A stretch of 64,000 nt of DNA. Origin: CAXSEF01 sp964236535. GTDB taxonomy: Bacteria; Pseudomonadota; Alphaproteobacteria; Acetobacterales; Acetobacteraceae. The stretch is taken from NCBI GenBank assembly GCA_964236535.1, contig CAXSEF010000003.1, positions 1 to 64,000 on the forward strand, read 5' to 3'. Below the pieces are notes generated by a model, which worked only from the letters and a program-made list of their open reading frames with translations, searched no databases and was not told the DNA's origin. Numbering within the stretch: the stretch's first letter is position 1; each line of letters starts with the position of its first letter. The translations under genes and the position numbers were made by a program. Positions 7,798 to 18,034 of the stretch are shown in pieces.

Positions 7798-8838
7798 TCA
7801 CCGCTCCGCCAGGTCGAGCAGCGCCGCGAACCCGCTCTCGGTGCCGATCGCCAGCATCGCCCCGTCCGGGCTCCAGGCCAGCGCCGAGACCGCGCCGCGT
7901 CCTGGCGCCACCAGCGGCAGCAGGCGCGCGGTCGGGATGTCGGCGGCCACGACCGAGCCGTCGGAGAACCCGGCCGCCACCATGTCGCGCTCCGGGTGGC
8001 AGGCGACGCGGGTGCAGATGATGCCGTCGGGCGCCGTCGCCAGCTCGTTCGGCGCCTTGCCCATCGGGCCGCCGCCGAAGAACGGCCACAGCACGACGCT
8101 CTCCGCCCCGGAACTCGCCAGCCACTTGCCGGTGCGGCTGAACGACAGCGACTCGCTCCTGGTCGGATACCCGCTCATCCGCATGTGCTGGCCGTCCGCC
8201 AGCCGCCAGCCATGCAGCGCGTTCTCCTGCATTGTCGTGACCACGGCCTCGCCGGCCGGATGGATGGCGACCCCGGTGTGGCTGCCCTTCCACTCCAGCA
8301 CGCGCGGTGTGTCGCCCCTGGCCGCCACGAACCACAGCGATACCCCGTTGTAGTGCGAGGCCGCGACCCGCTTGCCCTTGGCGTCGAACGCCAGCCCGGT
8401 CACCGTCGTCGGGTGATCGAGCACCTTCAGCGCGCCGCCGGCCGCATCGAACAGGTGCGCCCGCCTGCCCACCGAGCACGCCAGCAGCCCGGCCCTGGCG
8501 TCGGCATGGCTCGCGACCTGCTCCACCCACTTCGTGCCGAAGCGTGCCAGCTCCGTGCTCTCCCCGGCCGCGGAAGTGCGCCGGAACGCCCCGTCGTCGC
8601 CCCCGCTGACGAACCCGCCGGGACCCACGTCGGCCGCCAGCGCCAGCACCCCGCCGTCATGCACCGCCGCCGCACGCCACGCGCCGACCCGTGGCGCCAG
8701 ATGCAGCACGCCGTCGCCGGTCGCGAACGCGCAGGTCGCCCCGTCGCGGGAGAAGCACGCGGCGATCACGTGCGCGTCGAGCGCGTGGTGCGTGCCGCGC
8801 TCGTCCAGCAGGAAGTCCGCGGCGAGGCTGTTGCCCAT
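7798..8838 (-). CDS. WD40-repeat protein
   Basis: Cytoplasmic beta-propeller protein of 346 residues with no signal peptide. Repeated strand patterns include VIAACFSRDGATCAFATGDG, GLAFDAKGKRVAASHYNG, VAIHPAGEAVVTTMQENALHGW, SFSRTGKWLASSG, VACHPERDMVAAGFSDGSV and ALAWSPDGAMLAIGTESG, consistent with about seven blades. ATG 8838 has GGAG at a good distance. It lies downstream of, and in the same direction as, the CobW-type GTPase gene but is separated by a hairpin and a repeat. WD40 proteins act as interaction scaffolds; the partner is unknown. Confidence 0.85.
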   Translation of the reverse strand: MGNSLAADFLLDERGTHHALDAHVIAACFSRDGATCAFATGDGVLHLAPRVGAWRAAAVHDGGVLALAADVGPGGFVSGGDDGAFRRTSAAGESTELARFGTKWVEQVASHADARAGLLACSVGRRAHLFDAAGGALKVLDHPTTVTGLAFDAKGKRVAASHYNGVSLWFVAARGDTPRVLEWKGSHTGVAIHPAGEAVVTTMQENALHGWRLADGQHMRMSGYPTRSESLSFSRTGKWLASSGAESVVLWPFFGGGPMGKAPNELATAPDGIICTRVACHPERDMVAAGFSDGSVVAADIPTARLLPLVAPGRGAVSALAWSPDGAMLAIGTESGFAALLDLAER

Positions 8839-8852
8839 CGAGGCTACTCCAG

Positions 8853-8916
8853 GAAGCAAGGCCAGGGCGCGGCCCTGGACCCGCTGGGGGCTGAGCCCCC
8901 AGACCCACACACGCCT
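8853..8916 (-). repeat. Multi-hairpin interspersed repeat, copy 6 (stem-variant)
   Basis: Partial inverted copy whose two hairpins have changed sequence yet still pair: CCAGGGC/GCCCTGG around GCG (8862-8878), and TGGGGGCT/AGCCCCCA around G (8885-8901). This is one of the clearest examples of stems kept despite base changes. Confidence 0.8.
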
Positions 8917-9022
8917 AGGCAAGCGCCAGCGAGGGCACCGGCGCGGCGAGACGCCGGTTCACGTCGGCTCGCCCGTGCCCAGCACGGGTGGCACCGGACC
9001 CGGTCAGCCAAAAGTCTTTTTG

Positions 9023-9046
9023 CTTCTTTTTCTTCAGAAAAAGAAG
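9023..9046 (-). terminator. AT-rich inverted repeat, likely terminator
   Basis: Perfect arms CTTCTTTTTCT (9023-9033) and AGAAAAAGAAG (9036-9046) with a 2-nt loop, in otherwise GC-rich DNA. It lies 40 bp downstream of the CobW-type gene stop. On the minus strand T-rich sequence follows inside the stem rather than after it, so intrinsic termination is plausible but not textbook. Confidence 0.55.
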
Positions 9047-9086
9047 ATCTTGCTGGCTTGATTGCTCCTGGAATCCATGACGGCCT

Positions 9087-10127
9087 CTAGGCCGCCACCT
9101 GGCAAGCCTCGAACCCGCGCCGCAGCTGCGGCCGATTGAGGTTCCGCCCGATGAACACCAGCCGCGACACGCGCGCCTCGCCTGCCTTCCACGGCCCGAT
9201 GAAATCGCCGTCGGCCATCATGTGCACCGCCTGGAACGCGAAGCGCCGGTCCTCGCCCGCGTAGCCGAGAATGCCCTTGGTGCGCAGCAGGTCGCCGCCC
9301 TGCTCCGCCAGCAGCCGGCTCATCCAGGCGTTGAACTTCTCGCCGTCGATCGGCCGCGTCGCCTCGAACGACAGGCTGGCGATGTCCTCGCTGTGGGTGT
9401 GCTCGTCGCCGTGGGTCAGGAAGTCGGGGTCCATCGCCAGGATGCGGTCCAGCTCGAACGCGCCCTGGTCGAGGATCTCCGACACCGGCACCGCCGAGCG
9501 GGTGGCGCGGTGGACGCGCGCGAAGCGGTTGATGCCGCGGATCGCCGCCTCGACCGCCACCAGCCCGGCCTCGTCCACCAGGTCGGTCTTGTTCAGCACG
9601 ACCACATCGGCAAAGGCGATCTGCGCCGCGGCTTCCGCGGAGTCGGCGAGCCGGTCGCGCAGCGTCTTGGCGTCGACCACGGTGACGATCGCGTCGAGCC
9701 TGGTCCTCGCGCGTACCGTCTCGTCGACGAAGAAGGTCTGCGCGACCGGCGCCGGGTTGGCGAGCCCGGTGGTCTCGATGATGATGCCGTCGAACTTCGA
9801 GCGACGCTTCATCAGCGCGCCCACGATGCGGATCAGGTCGCCGCGCACGGTGCAGCAGATGCAGCCGTTGTTCATCTCGAACACCTCCTCGTCGGTGTCC
9901 ACGACGAGGTCGTTGTCCACCCCGAGCTCGCCGAACTCGTTGATGATGACCGCATACTTGCGGCCATGATGCTCGGTGAGGATGCGGTTGAGCAGCGTGG
10001 TCTTGCCGGCGCCGAGATAGCCGGTCAGCACCGTCACCGGCACCTTGGCCGCTTCGTCGCGCGCGCCGGCGGCGCCGGCGGCCTGGGCACCGGACCTGGC
10101 TCCGGCCTGGGTAAGGGTGTCGCTCAT
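9087..10127 (-). CDS. CobW/G3E-family metal-chaperone GTPase
   Basis: COG0523-type GTPase of 346 residues, a family that delivers metals such as zinc to client proteins. Visible are the Walker A loop GYLGAGKTTLLN (about 36-47), the metal-binding CxCC motif NNGCICCTVRGDL (Cys 89, 91, 92), ETTGLANPAPVAQTFF, the guanine motif NKTD, a His-containing stretch THGDEHTHSED, and the C-terminal CobW_C domain (GILGYAGEDRRFAFQAVHMM). The ATG at 10127 overlaps the stop of the ligase-like gene as ATGA, so the two are translationally coupled. Which metal or client it serves is not evident; no zinc-uptake gene is adjacent. Confidence 0.92.
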   Translation of the reverse strand: MSDTLTQAGARSGAQAAGAAGARDEAAKVPVTVLTGYLGAGKTTLLNRILTEHHGRKYAVIINEFGELGVDNDLVVDTDEEVFEMNNGCICCTVRGDLIRIVGALMKRRSKFDGIIIETTGLANPAPVAQTFFVDETVRARTRLDAIVTVVDAKTLRDRLADSAEAAAQIAFADVVVLNKTDLVDEAGLVAVEAAIRGINRFARVHRATRSAVPVSEILDQGAFELDRILAMDPDFLTHGDEHTHSEDIASLSFEATRPIDGEKFNAWMSRLLAEQGGDLLRTKGILGYAGEDRRFAFQAVHMMADGDFIGPWKAGEARVSRLVFIGRNLNRPQLRRGFEACQVAA

Positions 10128-11542
10128 GGAGTGTCTCCGCTGTCTGCGTCGCCCGACATATAGGCGCGCGTCTCCGCCAGGCCCAATCCCAGCAGCAGGA
10201 AGAACCAGCCGGACAGCGGCATCGACGTGAAGCTCGAAGCCGAGGCGACCGGCCACTCCTGGACCAGCGCCGCCACGAACAGGCCGACCCGCAGCGCGTG
10301 CCGGCCGGCATCGGCGCCCGCACCTGCTCCCCGGCCGCCCGCATCGCGCCAAAGCCCGCGGCCCAGCCCGCGCAGCCAGGCGATGACCAGCAGCGCGAAC
10401 AGCAGCAGCCCGGGCACCCCGGCATCGGTCAGCGCCTGCAGATAGTGGTTGTGCGGGTGCTGGACGCAGACATGCGGCGATCCGCCGCCGCCGTCATCGC
10501 CGTCCCCGGCGCGGCCCGCAAGCCCGTGGAACGTGGACGGGTCCGGACACCCGGTGCGATAGCCGTCGAAGCCGCGGCCGGTCCACGGGTTGGCGCGCGC
10601 GATCACCAGGGCCCGCACCGCGATCCGGCCGTAGTCGCTCTGCGGGAAGTGGCGCATCTGCTCGCCGAACCGGGTGACCAGGTGGCCGAACGCCGGCGGC
10701 GACAGCACCGCCGTCGCCGGCACCAGCAGCCCCGCCGCCAGCAGGCACGCCAGCACCACCCGGCGCAGCCGGCGCAGCAGCAGCCCGCTCGCTGCCAGGC
10801 CGATCCCGGTCAGCAGCAGCGGCATGCGTTGCCCGATCAGCACCACCGTCGCGGCCCCGGCCAGCACCAGCAGCAGCGCGCGCACCCACCGCCGCCGCTC
10901 CATCCAGCGTGCCGCCAGCGGCAGCATCGCCGGGAACAGCAGCCGCGACATCGGCGCCCCGGCCCGCGGCTCGAAATACGGCCCGGTCAGCGAGCCGTCG
11001 CCCCAGCGCGGCCAGCCCCACAGGTTGCGCCCGGCCAGCAGCTGCAGCCAGGACTGCAGCGCGATATACAGCGCCGACCACGCGACCAGCCGCGCCAGCC
11101 AGCGACGCGCCGACCGCTGCGCCACCGCCGCCGCCCCGCGCCCACCCGCCAGCACCCAGTGCTCGAGCGCCGCCACGAACACCAGGAAACGCACGGTCGC
11201 CAGCGCCTGCAGCAGCGAGCCGGTGCCGCCCCGGCCGAGCCCCGCCACCGGCAGCGAGCACACCACCAGCCACAACCACCACGCCGCCGCCACCCGCACC
11301 CAGCCGGTGCGCGCCCAGCTCCAGTCCCGCAGCCGGGCCGAGTGCAGCAGGAACAGCGCCGCGATCCCGGCGATCAGCGCCTCGGCGATGCCGCGTCCGT
11401 GCAGCAGCACCAGCGGCAGCAGCAGCACCAGGCCCCGCACCGCCCAGGGCGCGGCCTGGTGCGCCGCGGCCCGCTGTGCCCGCGCCGACGCCGGACCGGG
11501 CGCCTGCGCCCGCAGCGGCCACGCGCCGGGAGGCCCGCTCAC
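10124..11542 (-). CDS. O-antigen ligase / polymerase-like membrane protein
   Basis: Inner-membrane protein of about 472 residues with some ten hydrophobic segments, including RGLVLLLPLVLLHG, ALIAGIAALFLL, WLWLVVCSLPV and LLLFALLVIAWL. The large periplasmic loop carries the Wzy_C/WaaL-type pattern with HPHNHYLQALTDAGVPGL near the C-terminus, where the His in HNHYLQ is conserved. Such enzymes join or polymerise surface polysaccharide on lipid carriers. The start is the GTG at 11542, overlapping the glycosyltransferase stop as GTGA. The preceding glycosyltransferase supports a role in surface glycan assembly. Confidence 0.85.
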   Translation of the reverse strand: MSGPPGAWPLRAQAPGPASARAQRAAAHQAAPWAVRGLVLLLPLVLLHGRGIAEALIAGIAALFLLHSARLRDWSWARTGWVRVAAAWWLWLVVCSLPVAGLGRGGTGSLLQALATVRFLVFVAALEHWVLAGGRGAAAVAQRSARRWLARLVAWSALYIALQSWLQLLAGRNLWGWPRWGDGSLTGPYFEPRAGAPMSRLLFPAMLPLAARWMERRRWVRALLLVLAGAATVVLIGQRMPLLLTGIGLAASGLLLRRLRRVVLACLLAAGLLVPATAVLSPPAFGHLVTRFGEQMRHFPQSDYGRIAVRALVIARANPWTGRGFDGYRTGCPDPSTFHGLAGRAGDGDDGGGGSPHVCVQHPHNHYLQALTDAGVPGLLLFALLVIAWLRGLGRGLWRDAGGRGAGAGADAGRHALRVGLFVAALVQEWPVASASSFTSMPLSGWFFLLLGLGLAETRAYMSGDADSGDTP

Positions 11543-12660
11543 GCCGCGTCGTCCACGCCGCCCGCCACCGGCAGGGCAGGGCCCCCCCCGATCGCGATCC
11601 AGCGCGCGCGATGCGCCGCCAGCCGGACCTGCGCCTGCGGACGGTCGAATCCCCGCGCTTGCGCCAGCCCGGCCAGCGACAGCTGCGCCCGCCGGTCGGG
11701 ATCCCCGCTCAGCGCCAGCATCGCCGCCGCCAGCCCCTCCGCCTCCACGAGCACCGCAGCACCCTCCACCAGCTCCGGCAGGCCCCCGCGCGGGGTCGCG
11801 ATCAGCGCGGCCCCGCTCGCCATCGCCTCCAGCGCCGCCAGCCCGAACGGCTCTTCCCAGCGGCTGGGCACCACGACGATCGCCGCGCGCGCCATCGCCT
11901 GCAGAACCTCGCGGTGCGGCCGGTGCCCCAGCAGCCGCACGCCCGCCGCACCGGCCCGGGGGCGCAGCGCGTCGAGGAACGGCGTGCTCGGGCTGTCCGG
12001 CGCGAAGCGGTCGGCGCCGATCATCTCCGCCCGCCACCCCGGACGGTGCGGCAGCACCGACGCGCAGGCCTCGACGAACAGATCGGCGCCCTTGTCCGCG
12101 ACCAGCCGGCCGGCGAACAGCAGCACCGGCTCGCGCGCGGCCGGCGCCAGCGGCGCGGGCAGCGCCGCAAGGTCAAGGCAGTTCGGCAGCACCGCCGGGC
12201 CGGGTCCGTCAAGCCCCGCCATGAACCGCCGCCGCAGGTGCTCCGACACGCACACCACGTCGAGCTGCCGCAGCAGCCGCGCCCGCGCCCGCGCGGTGCG
12301 CGCGCCGCGCATCGCCTGCGGGTCGTTGTGCAGGACCAGCCCGATGCGGGCATGCGGCAGCGCCCGGCGCAGCTGCCGCGCCACCGCCGGTCGGTTGTGC
12401 ACCTCGACCAGCCCCAGGCCGAGCGGACGCAGCACCCGCGCCACCCCTGCGCCGTAGCGCACCAGCTGCCCGAGCGGCGGCCACAGCGGCAGCGGCGCCG
12501 CCAGGAACGCCACGTCGGCGAACGGCGCCGGCTGCGGCGCCCCCACTACGACGTCGCCCGGCAGCGCCAGGCGCCGCACCAGCAGCCCGACCGCCCCGAC
12601 GGCTGCGGGAGAGAAGCCCTCGCGCGGCGGCAGGACGATGGCGGCACGGGTGTCTGGCAT
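11539..12660 (-). CDS. Glycosyltransferase family 4 protein
   Basis: GT-B type sugar transferase of 373 residues, predicted cytoplasmic or membrane-associated. The C-terminal half shows the family signature: PVLLFAGRLVADKGADLFVEA, the LLGHRPHREVLQAMARAAIVVVPS segment, and the donor-binding WEEPFGLAALEAMASGAALIATPRGGLPE (EPFGLAALEAMA is the EX7E-type motif). ATG 12660 starts MPDTRAAIVLPP. It is the first gene of a three-gene coupled operon with the ligase-like and CobW-type genes. The substrate is not predictable. Confidence 0.9.
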   Translation of the reverse strand: MPDTRAAIVLPPREGFSPAAVGAVGLLVRRLALPGDVVVGAPQPAPFADVAFLAAPLPLWPPLGQLVRYGAGVARVLRPLGLGLVEVHNRPAVARQLRRALPHARIGLVLHNDPQAMRGARTARARARLLRQLDVVCVSEHLRRRFMAGLDGPGPAVLPNCLDLAALPAPLAPAAREPVLLFAGRLVADKGADLFVEACASVLPHRPGWRAEMIGADRFAPDSPSTPFLDALRPRAGAAGVRLLGHRPHREVLQAMARAAIVVVPSRWEEPFGLAALEAMASGAALIATPRGGLPELVEGAAVLVEAEGLAAAMLALSGDPDRRAQLSLAGLAQARGFDRPQAQVRLAAHRARWIAIGGGPALPVAGGVDDAA

Positions 12661-12710
12661 GGCTCGCCGCAGCTTAACGCGAGCGGGGGGTTGGTCGCCA
12701 CAAGACAGCG

Positions 12711-12780
12711 CGCAAGGCCAGAGGCTCTGCCTCTGGACTCCGCCGGGGGCTGAGCCCCCGGACCCGCACATGAAAGGATT
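12711..12780 (-). repeat. Multi-hairpin interspersed repeat, copy 7 (stem-variant)
   Basis: Partial inverted copy. The outer hairpin is the usual CCAGAGGC/GCCTCTGG. The next has changed from CCAAAGGC/GCCTTTGG to CCGGGGGC (12743-12750) and GCCCCCGG (12754-12761) around TGA, with both arms altered together. Confidence 0.85.
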
Positions 12781-12788
12781 TCTGGTTC

Positions 12789-13460
12789 CTAGCGCAGCAG
12801 CGACTCGTATCTTGCAAGCTGCCACTCCGCCGGCTCGGCCGCGGCCAGGTCGTACCACTCGGCAACCATCGGATGGCTGCGCACCGCCCGGCAGTACTCC
12901 ATTGCGCCCGCGGCCAGCGGCGGCTGGTAGGTGAGCAGCCGGGCCGCGACCGGCGCATACATCGCGTCCGCCGCGCCGAACGCCGCGCCGAACAGGAACG
13001 GCCCGCCTGCACCGAAGCGATCCCGTGTTCCGTCCCAGATCGCGGCGATGCGGGCGAGGTCGCGCGCCACCCCCGCCTCCCGCGCCAGCGCCGGGCCCAG
13101 CGCCGCGTAGTCCGGCCGGCCGAGATTCATCGGCAGCGCGGTCCGCAGGTCGCGAAATCCCGAGTGCATCTCGGCCGAGATGGCGCGGGCATGGCTGCGC
13201 GCCGGCAGCGCCGCAGGCCACAGCCGCGGCGATAGCTCCGCGCAGTACTCGCAGATCGCCAGGCTGTCCCAGACCTCGATGCCGCGGTGCACCAGCGCCG
13301 GCACCAGCCCGCTCGGCGTCGCGCCATCCAGCGTGGCGCCTGCGCCGAGCCGGAGCACGCGCTCCTCGACCTCGAGCCCGGCGAGACGCACGGCGAGCCA
13401 GCCGCGCATCGACCACGACGAGTAGCGCCTGGTGCCGAGGGTCAGGACGCCGTCGGGCAT
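12789..13460 (-). CDS. Glutathione S-transferase family protein
   Basis: Soluble protein of 223 residues. The N-terminal thioredoxin-like half begins LTLGTRRYSSWSMRGWLAVRLAG with the SxWSxR pattern typical of this group, and continues GLVPALVHRGIEVWDSLAICEYCAE, the conserved Pro and (E/D)S glutathione-binding region. The C-terminal half is helical. ATG 13460 is preferred over an in-frame GTG at 13472 because that GTG overlaps the GGAGG ribosome binding site. It stands alone between two repeat copies; the substrate is unknown. Confidence 0.88.
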   Translation of the reverse strand: MPDGVLTLGTRRYSSWSMRGWLAVRLAGLEVEERVLRLGAGATLDGATPSGLVPALVHRGIEVWDSLAICEYCAELSPRLWPAALPARSHARAISAEMHSGFRDLRTALPMNLGRPDYAALGPALAREAGVARDLARIAAIWDGTRDRFGAGGPFLFGAAFGAADAMYAPVAARLLTYQPPLAAGAMEYCRAVRSHPMVAEWYDLAAAEPAEWQLARYESLLR

Positions 13461-13484
13461 GGTGGCCTCCACTGGTGCGGGCTG

Positions 13485-13631
13485 GACCGGTCAGGCAGGC
13501 AAGGCCAGAGGCTCTGCCTCTGGACTCCGCCAGAGGCCGAGCCTTTGGAATCCCTATGCTCAAGCGAAGGGTTTCCAAAGGCCTCAGGCCTTTGGTGGGT
13601 CCGGGCGGAGGGAAAGCCCAGCCTTGCTTGC
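13485..13631 (-). repeat. Multi-hairpin interspersed repeat, copy 8 (complete)
   Basis: Complete inverted copy between the glutathione S-transferase and accC. It begins GACCGGTCAGGCAGG and ends GCCCAGCCTTGCTTGCT. The CCAGAGGC/GCCTCTGG hairpin and the long CCAAAGGCC-type hairpin (loop TCA) are intact; one arm of the middle hairpin has drifted to CCAGAGGC. Confidence 0.88.
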
Positions 13632-13661
13632 TCAAGACCCCAGCGGACCCCCGTCTTCAGG

Positions 13662-15089
<1,428 letters not shown>

Positions 15090-15095
15090 GGAGAC

Positions 15096-15554
15096 TCAGG
15101 CCTCGATGATCATCAGGGCCTGGCCGTACTCGACCGGGCTTCCCGAGGCCACGAGGATGCGGGTCAGCGTGCCGCCCCGCGGCGCCTTGATCTGGTTGAA
15201 GGTCTTCATCGCCTCGATCAGCAGCAGCGGCTGCCCGGCGGCCACCTGCTGGCCCTCCGTCACGTAGGCGGCAGAGCCCGGCTCCGGCGAGAGGAAGGCG
15301 ATGCCGACCATGGGGCTGGTGACCGCGCCCGGGTGGGCGGCGTCGTCCTCGGCGGTGGGCGCTGCCGGCACCAGGGCGGCGACGGCCGGCGCGGCCGGGA
15401 CCGCCACGCCCACCGGCGCGGAAATCTGCCCCGGCAGGCGCGCGACGCGGATCCGGCTGTCCTCGGCCGAGACCTCGATCTCGGTCAGACCGGTCTCGGT
15501 CAGGATGCGCGCGAGCGTGCGGATCGCGTCCTCGTCCACCGGAAGGCGGCTCAT
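15096..15554 (-). CDS. accB: Biotin carboxyl carrier protein of acetyl-CoA carboxylase
   Basis: Carrier protein of 152 residues. The C-terminal biotinyl domain (about 78-152) contains the biotin-accepting Lys in LIEAMKTFNQI, joined to the N-terminal domain by an Ala/Pro-rich linker. The ATG at 15554 overlaps the aroQ stop as ATGA and the gene runs straight into accC, so carrier and carboxylase are made together. Confidence 0.95.
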   Translation of the reverse strand: MSRLPVDEDAIRTLARILTETGLTEIEVSAEDSRIRVARLPGQISAPVGVAVPAAPAVAALVPAAPTAEDDAAHPGAVTSPMVGIAFLSPEPGSAAYVTEGQQVAAGQPLLLIEAMKTFNQIKAPRGGTLTRILVASGSPVEYGQALMIIEA

Positions 15555-16030
15555 CGCGCGACGCCCTCGGCCGCTTCGGCGTCGAGCAGGATCTCGGCCA
15601 TCGCGGTCAGCCCGAGCGCGTAGCCGCGGATGCCGAGCCCGCAGATCACCCCGATCGCGGCCAGCGACACGTAGGAGTGGCGACGGAATTCCTCCCGGCG
15701 GTGGATGTTGCTGATGTGGACCTCCACCACCGGAAGCTCGGTGGCCAGCAGCGCGTCGAGCAGCGAGACCGAGGTGTGCGACAGCCCGCCCGGGTTGATG
15801 ACGATCCCCGCGGCTCCGGTCCGGCCCGGCGCCGGGCGGCAATCCTGCACCCAGGTGACCAGCTCGCCCTCCGCGTTGGTCTGGCGGAAATCGATCGCGA
15901 GGTCGAGCGCCTCGGCCGCCTCCGCGCACAGCGCCTCCACGTCGTCGAGCGTGGCGTGGCCGTAGATGCCGGGCTGGCGCAGGCCGAGCGTATTCAGGTT
16001 GGGGCCGTTCAGCACGGCGATCAGCGGCAT
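15551..16030 (-). CDS. aroQ: Type II 3-dehydroquinate dehydratase
   Basis: Shikimate-pathway enzyme converting 3-dehydroquinate to 3-dehydroshikimate, 159 residues. Signature stretches are VLNGPNLNTLGLRQPGIYG (active-site Asn and Tyr), DFRQTNAEGELVTWVQ, INPGGLSHTSVSLLDAL and VEVHISNIHRREEFRRHSYVS with the conserved His. ATG 16030 is preceded by AGGA at a normal distance; an ATG two codons upstream (16036) is an alternative. First gene of the aroQ-accB-accC operon, the common alphaproteobacterial arrangement. Confidence 0.94.
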   Translation of the reverse strand: MPLIAVLNGPNLNTLGLRQPGIYGHATLDDVEALCAEAAEALDLAIDFRQTNAEGELVTWVQDCRPAPGRTGAAGIVINPGGLSHTSVSLLDALLATELPVVEVHISNIHRREEFRRHSYVSLAAIGVICGLGIRGYALGLTAMAEILLDAEAAEGVAR

Positions 16031-16229
16031 GGCCATGTCCTGGCGCGTAGCACGGCACGGCCCCTCGTCCAACCGCTCAAGGCCGCGACCTCGCGTGAAC
16101 GCGTTCTGCCGCGCACCCGGCGGGTAGGGCAAGGGTTCTGGCGTCGACCTCCAGGGCCGATGGCCCTCAACCTCATTTTTGCAGGCCTGGGACCTCATAC
16201 CAGCGGGCCCGGATATCGACCTGTCGGCG

Positions 16230-16423
16230 AAGCAAGTCTGGGCTCTCCCCCCGCCCGCATTCCAACGGCCCGAGCGGGGCCGTCGGAACCTTGCGCGGGC
16301 TGCGCCCAGACCCGCCAAAGGCCTGAGGCCTTTGGGAACCCCTTCCTTAAGCAACGGGTTCCAAGGGCCAGGCCGATGGCTGCGTCCAGAGGCAGAGCCT
16401 GTGGCCTTGCTTGCCTAACCGGT
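16230..16423 (+). repeat. Multi-hairpin interspersed repeat, copy 9 (long form)
   Basis: Long-form copy. The additional module CATTCCAACGGCCC...GGGGCCGTCGGAACC forms an extra hairpin with one A-C mismatch. Arms CCAAAGGCC and GGCCTTTGG follow. The third hairpin has drifted (CCAAGGGCCAGGCCGATGG). It lies between aroQ and the porin gene, both leftward; the porin ends 12 bp beyond it. Confidence 0.88.
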
Positions 16424-16435
16424 TACGCTGCCCGA

Positions 16436-18034
16436 CTAGAAGAACAGGATCGTGCCGGCGGTGAACACGTTCTGGTCCACCGCCTGGTTGGCGTTGTTGT
16501 GGTCCTGGACATGGGCATACTCGCCGACCAGGGTCAGCCAATCGGTCAGGCTGTAGTAGGCGCCGCCGATCGTGGCGGCGTTGCGCCGCACCAGCAGCGG
16601 GTCGTCCTCGCCGGCCGCCTGATAGAGGCTGCTCTCGCCATAGCTGACAACCAGCTTGAGCTTCTTGACCGGCTTGTAGCTGCCCTGGGCATAGAAGCCC
16701 TCGGAGTTGCGCAGGTCGCCATCCGCCGCGACACCGTCGAACATCAGCGCGGTCGTGCCCACGCCGCGACCGCGATAGTAGTAGCCGACCGCGCCGAACG
16801 GTCCCGACTCGATCTTCGCACCCACCTCGCCGGCTCCCACCGTCGCGTTCTTGATTGCCGTCGTGGTCAGCGCGGCGGTGGCGGCGATGCCCTGTTGCGG
16901 CTGGATCACGCCGCCGAGCCAGACCCGCGCCGTGGTCGCGCCCGCGGCGTAGTCGTAGGTGACCTTGCCCTGGAACATCGGGGTATCGTGCGCGGTCGAG
17001 GTGGCGGAATAGCCGCCGCCGGCGAAGTTGACCTCGTCGAGCGGCTGGAACACGCCCACGGTCGCCTGGAACCCGGCGATGATCGGCGAGGCGTAGGTGA
17101 TCTGCGGCATGAAGTCGGCGTAGATGTAGCCGATGCCGATGCGGCCGAGCGAGGTGTTCGCCGGGTTCGCGTTGCTGCCGGTGGCGCCGACGCTGAGCAG
17201 CGTGGCGTCGGACAGGATCGCGTCGGAGCCGAAGATGCCGATGTCGCGGCCGACCTTGACGGTGCCGAAATCCTTGGTGCCCGCGGTCACGAACACCTGG
17301 CGGAAGTCGACCCCCGCAGTGCCCAGGCCCACCGGGCTGCCGCCTCCGTTGGCGCCGAACGCAGAGCCGTTGTTGGCGCTGTCGATGCCGGGATAGACGC
17401 CGAACTCGGCGGCGAGATCGATGCCGTTCTGGGTCGTGCTGGCCTTGAAGATCAGTCCGGCCGGCAGCAGCCCGTTGCGGATCGACGACGAGTCGAACCC
17501 GCTGTTGTCGGCGAGACCTCCGGCGACGGTATGGTCGCCGTGACCGGCCTGGCTGTAGCTGTAGAAGCCGTTGACGAAGCCCGAGAAGTTCAGGTCGATG
17601 TTGCCGACGCGGATGTCGACGCCCTTGCCGGGGACGTAGGGAGTGGTGTGCACAATGGTCGGGCTGTCCAGCTCGACCTTGGCGCTTTGTGCCGCCTCCT
17701 GCGCCGCCGCGGCGCTGGCGGAGGCGGCGGCGGCGGCGGCCTGAGCCTGCGCCACCGCGTCGTCGGTCGCGAGCGACGTCGGCTCCGACCGCCCGCGACG
17801 GCTCTCGGCGCTGCGGCTGCCGCGGCGGGCCTCCGCACTGGCATGCGCGCTGTTGCCAACGTGCTTGCTGAGCAGGCCGGCATATTCCGCCTGCGTCAGG
17901 CTGCCCTTCGCGCGCAGCAGTTGCAGGAGATCGGTGTAGTCGTCGGCCCGGGCGGGCGCGGCGGCCAACAAAAGTCCGGTGCCGACCGACACGATACCCG
18001 CGACCTGTAGTCCCCTGGTGAAGCAGCGTGCCAT
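16436..18034 (-). CDS. Outer-membrane porin with N-terminal coiled coil
   Basis: Exported beta-barrel protein of 532 residues. A signal peptide (VAGIVSVGTGLLLAAAPARA) is followed by DDYTDLLQLLRAKGSLTQAEYAGLL, a short helical motif seen in alphaproteobacterial porins, then an Ala/Gln-rich probable coiled coil (about 92-117). The rest has alternating strands, Gly/Asn-rich loops, and ends in ILFF, the aromatic end expected for outer-membrane barrels. Likely a general or phosphate-selective-type porin; substrate unknown. The N-terminal ~120 residues may anchor the trimer to the cell wall, but this is inferred only from position. Confidence 0.85.
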   Translation of the reverse strand: MARCFTRGLQVAGIVSVGTGLLLAAAPARADDYTDLLQLLRAKGSLTQAEYAGLLSKHVGNSAHASAEARRGSRSAESRRGRSEPTSLATDDAVAQAQAAAAAASASAAAAQEAAQSAKVELDSPTIVHTTPYVPGKGVDIRVGNIDLNFSGFVNGFYSYSQAGHGDHTVAGGLADNSGFDSSSIRNGLLPAGLIFKASTTQNGIDLAAEFGVYPGIDSANNGSAFGANGGGSPVGLGTAGVDFRQVFVTAGTKDFGTVKVGRDIGIFGSDAILSDATLLSVGATGSNANPANTSLGRIGIGYIYADFMPQITYASPIIAGFQATVGVFQPLDEVNFAGGGYSATSTAHDTPMFQGKVTYDYAAGATTARVWLGGVIQPQQGIAATAALTTTAIKNATVGAGEVGAKIESGPFGAVGYYYRGRGVGTTALMFDGVAADGDLRNSEGFYAQGSYKPVKKLKLVVSYGESSLYQAAGEDDPLLVRRNAATIGGAYYSLTDWLTLVGEYAHVQDHNNANQAVDQNVFTAGTILFF

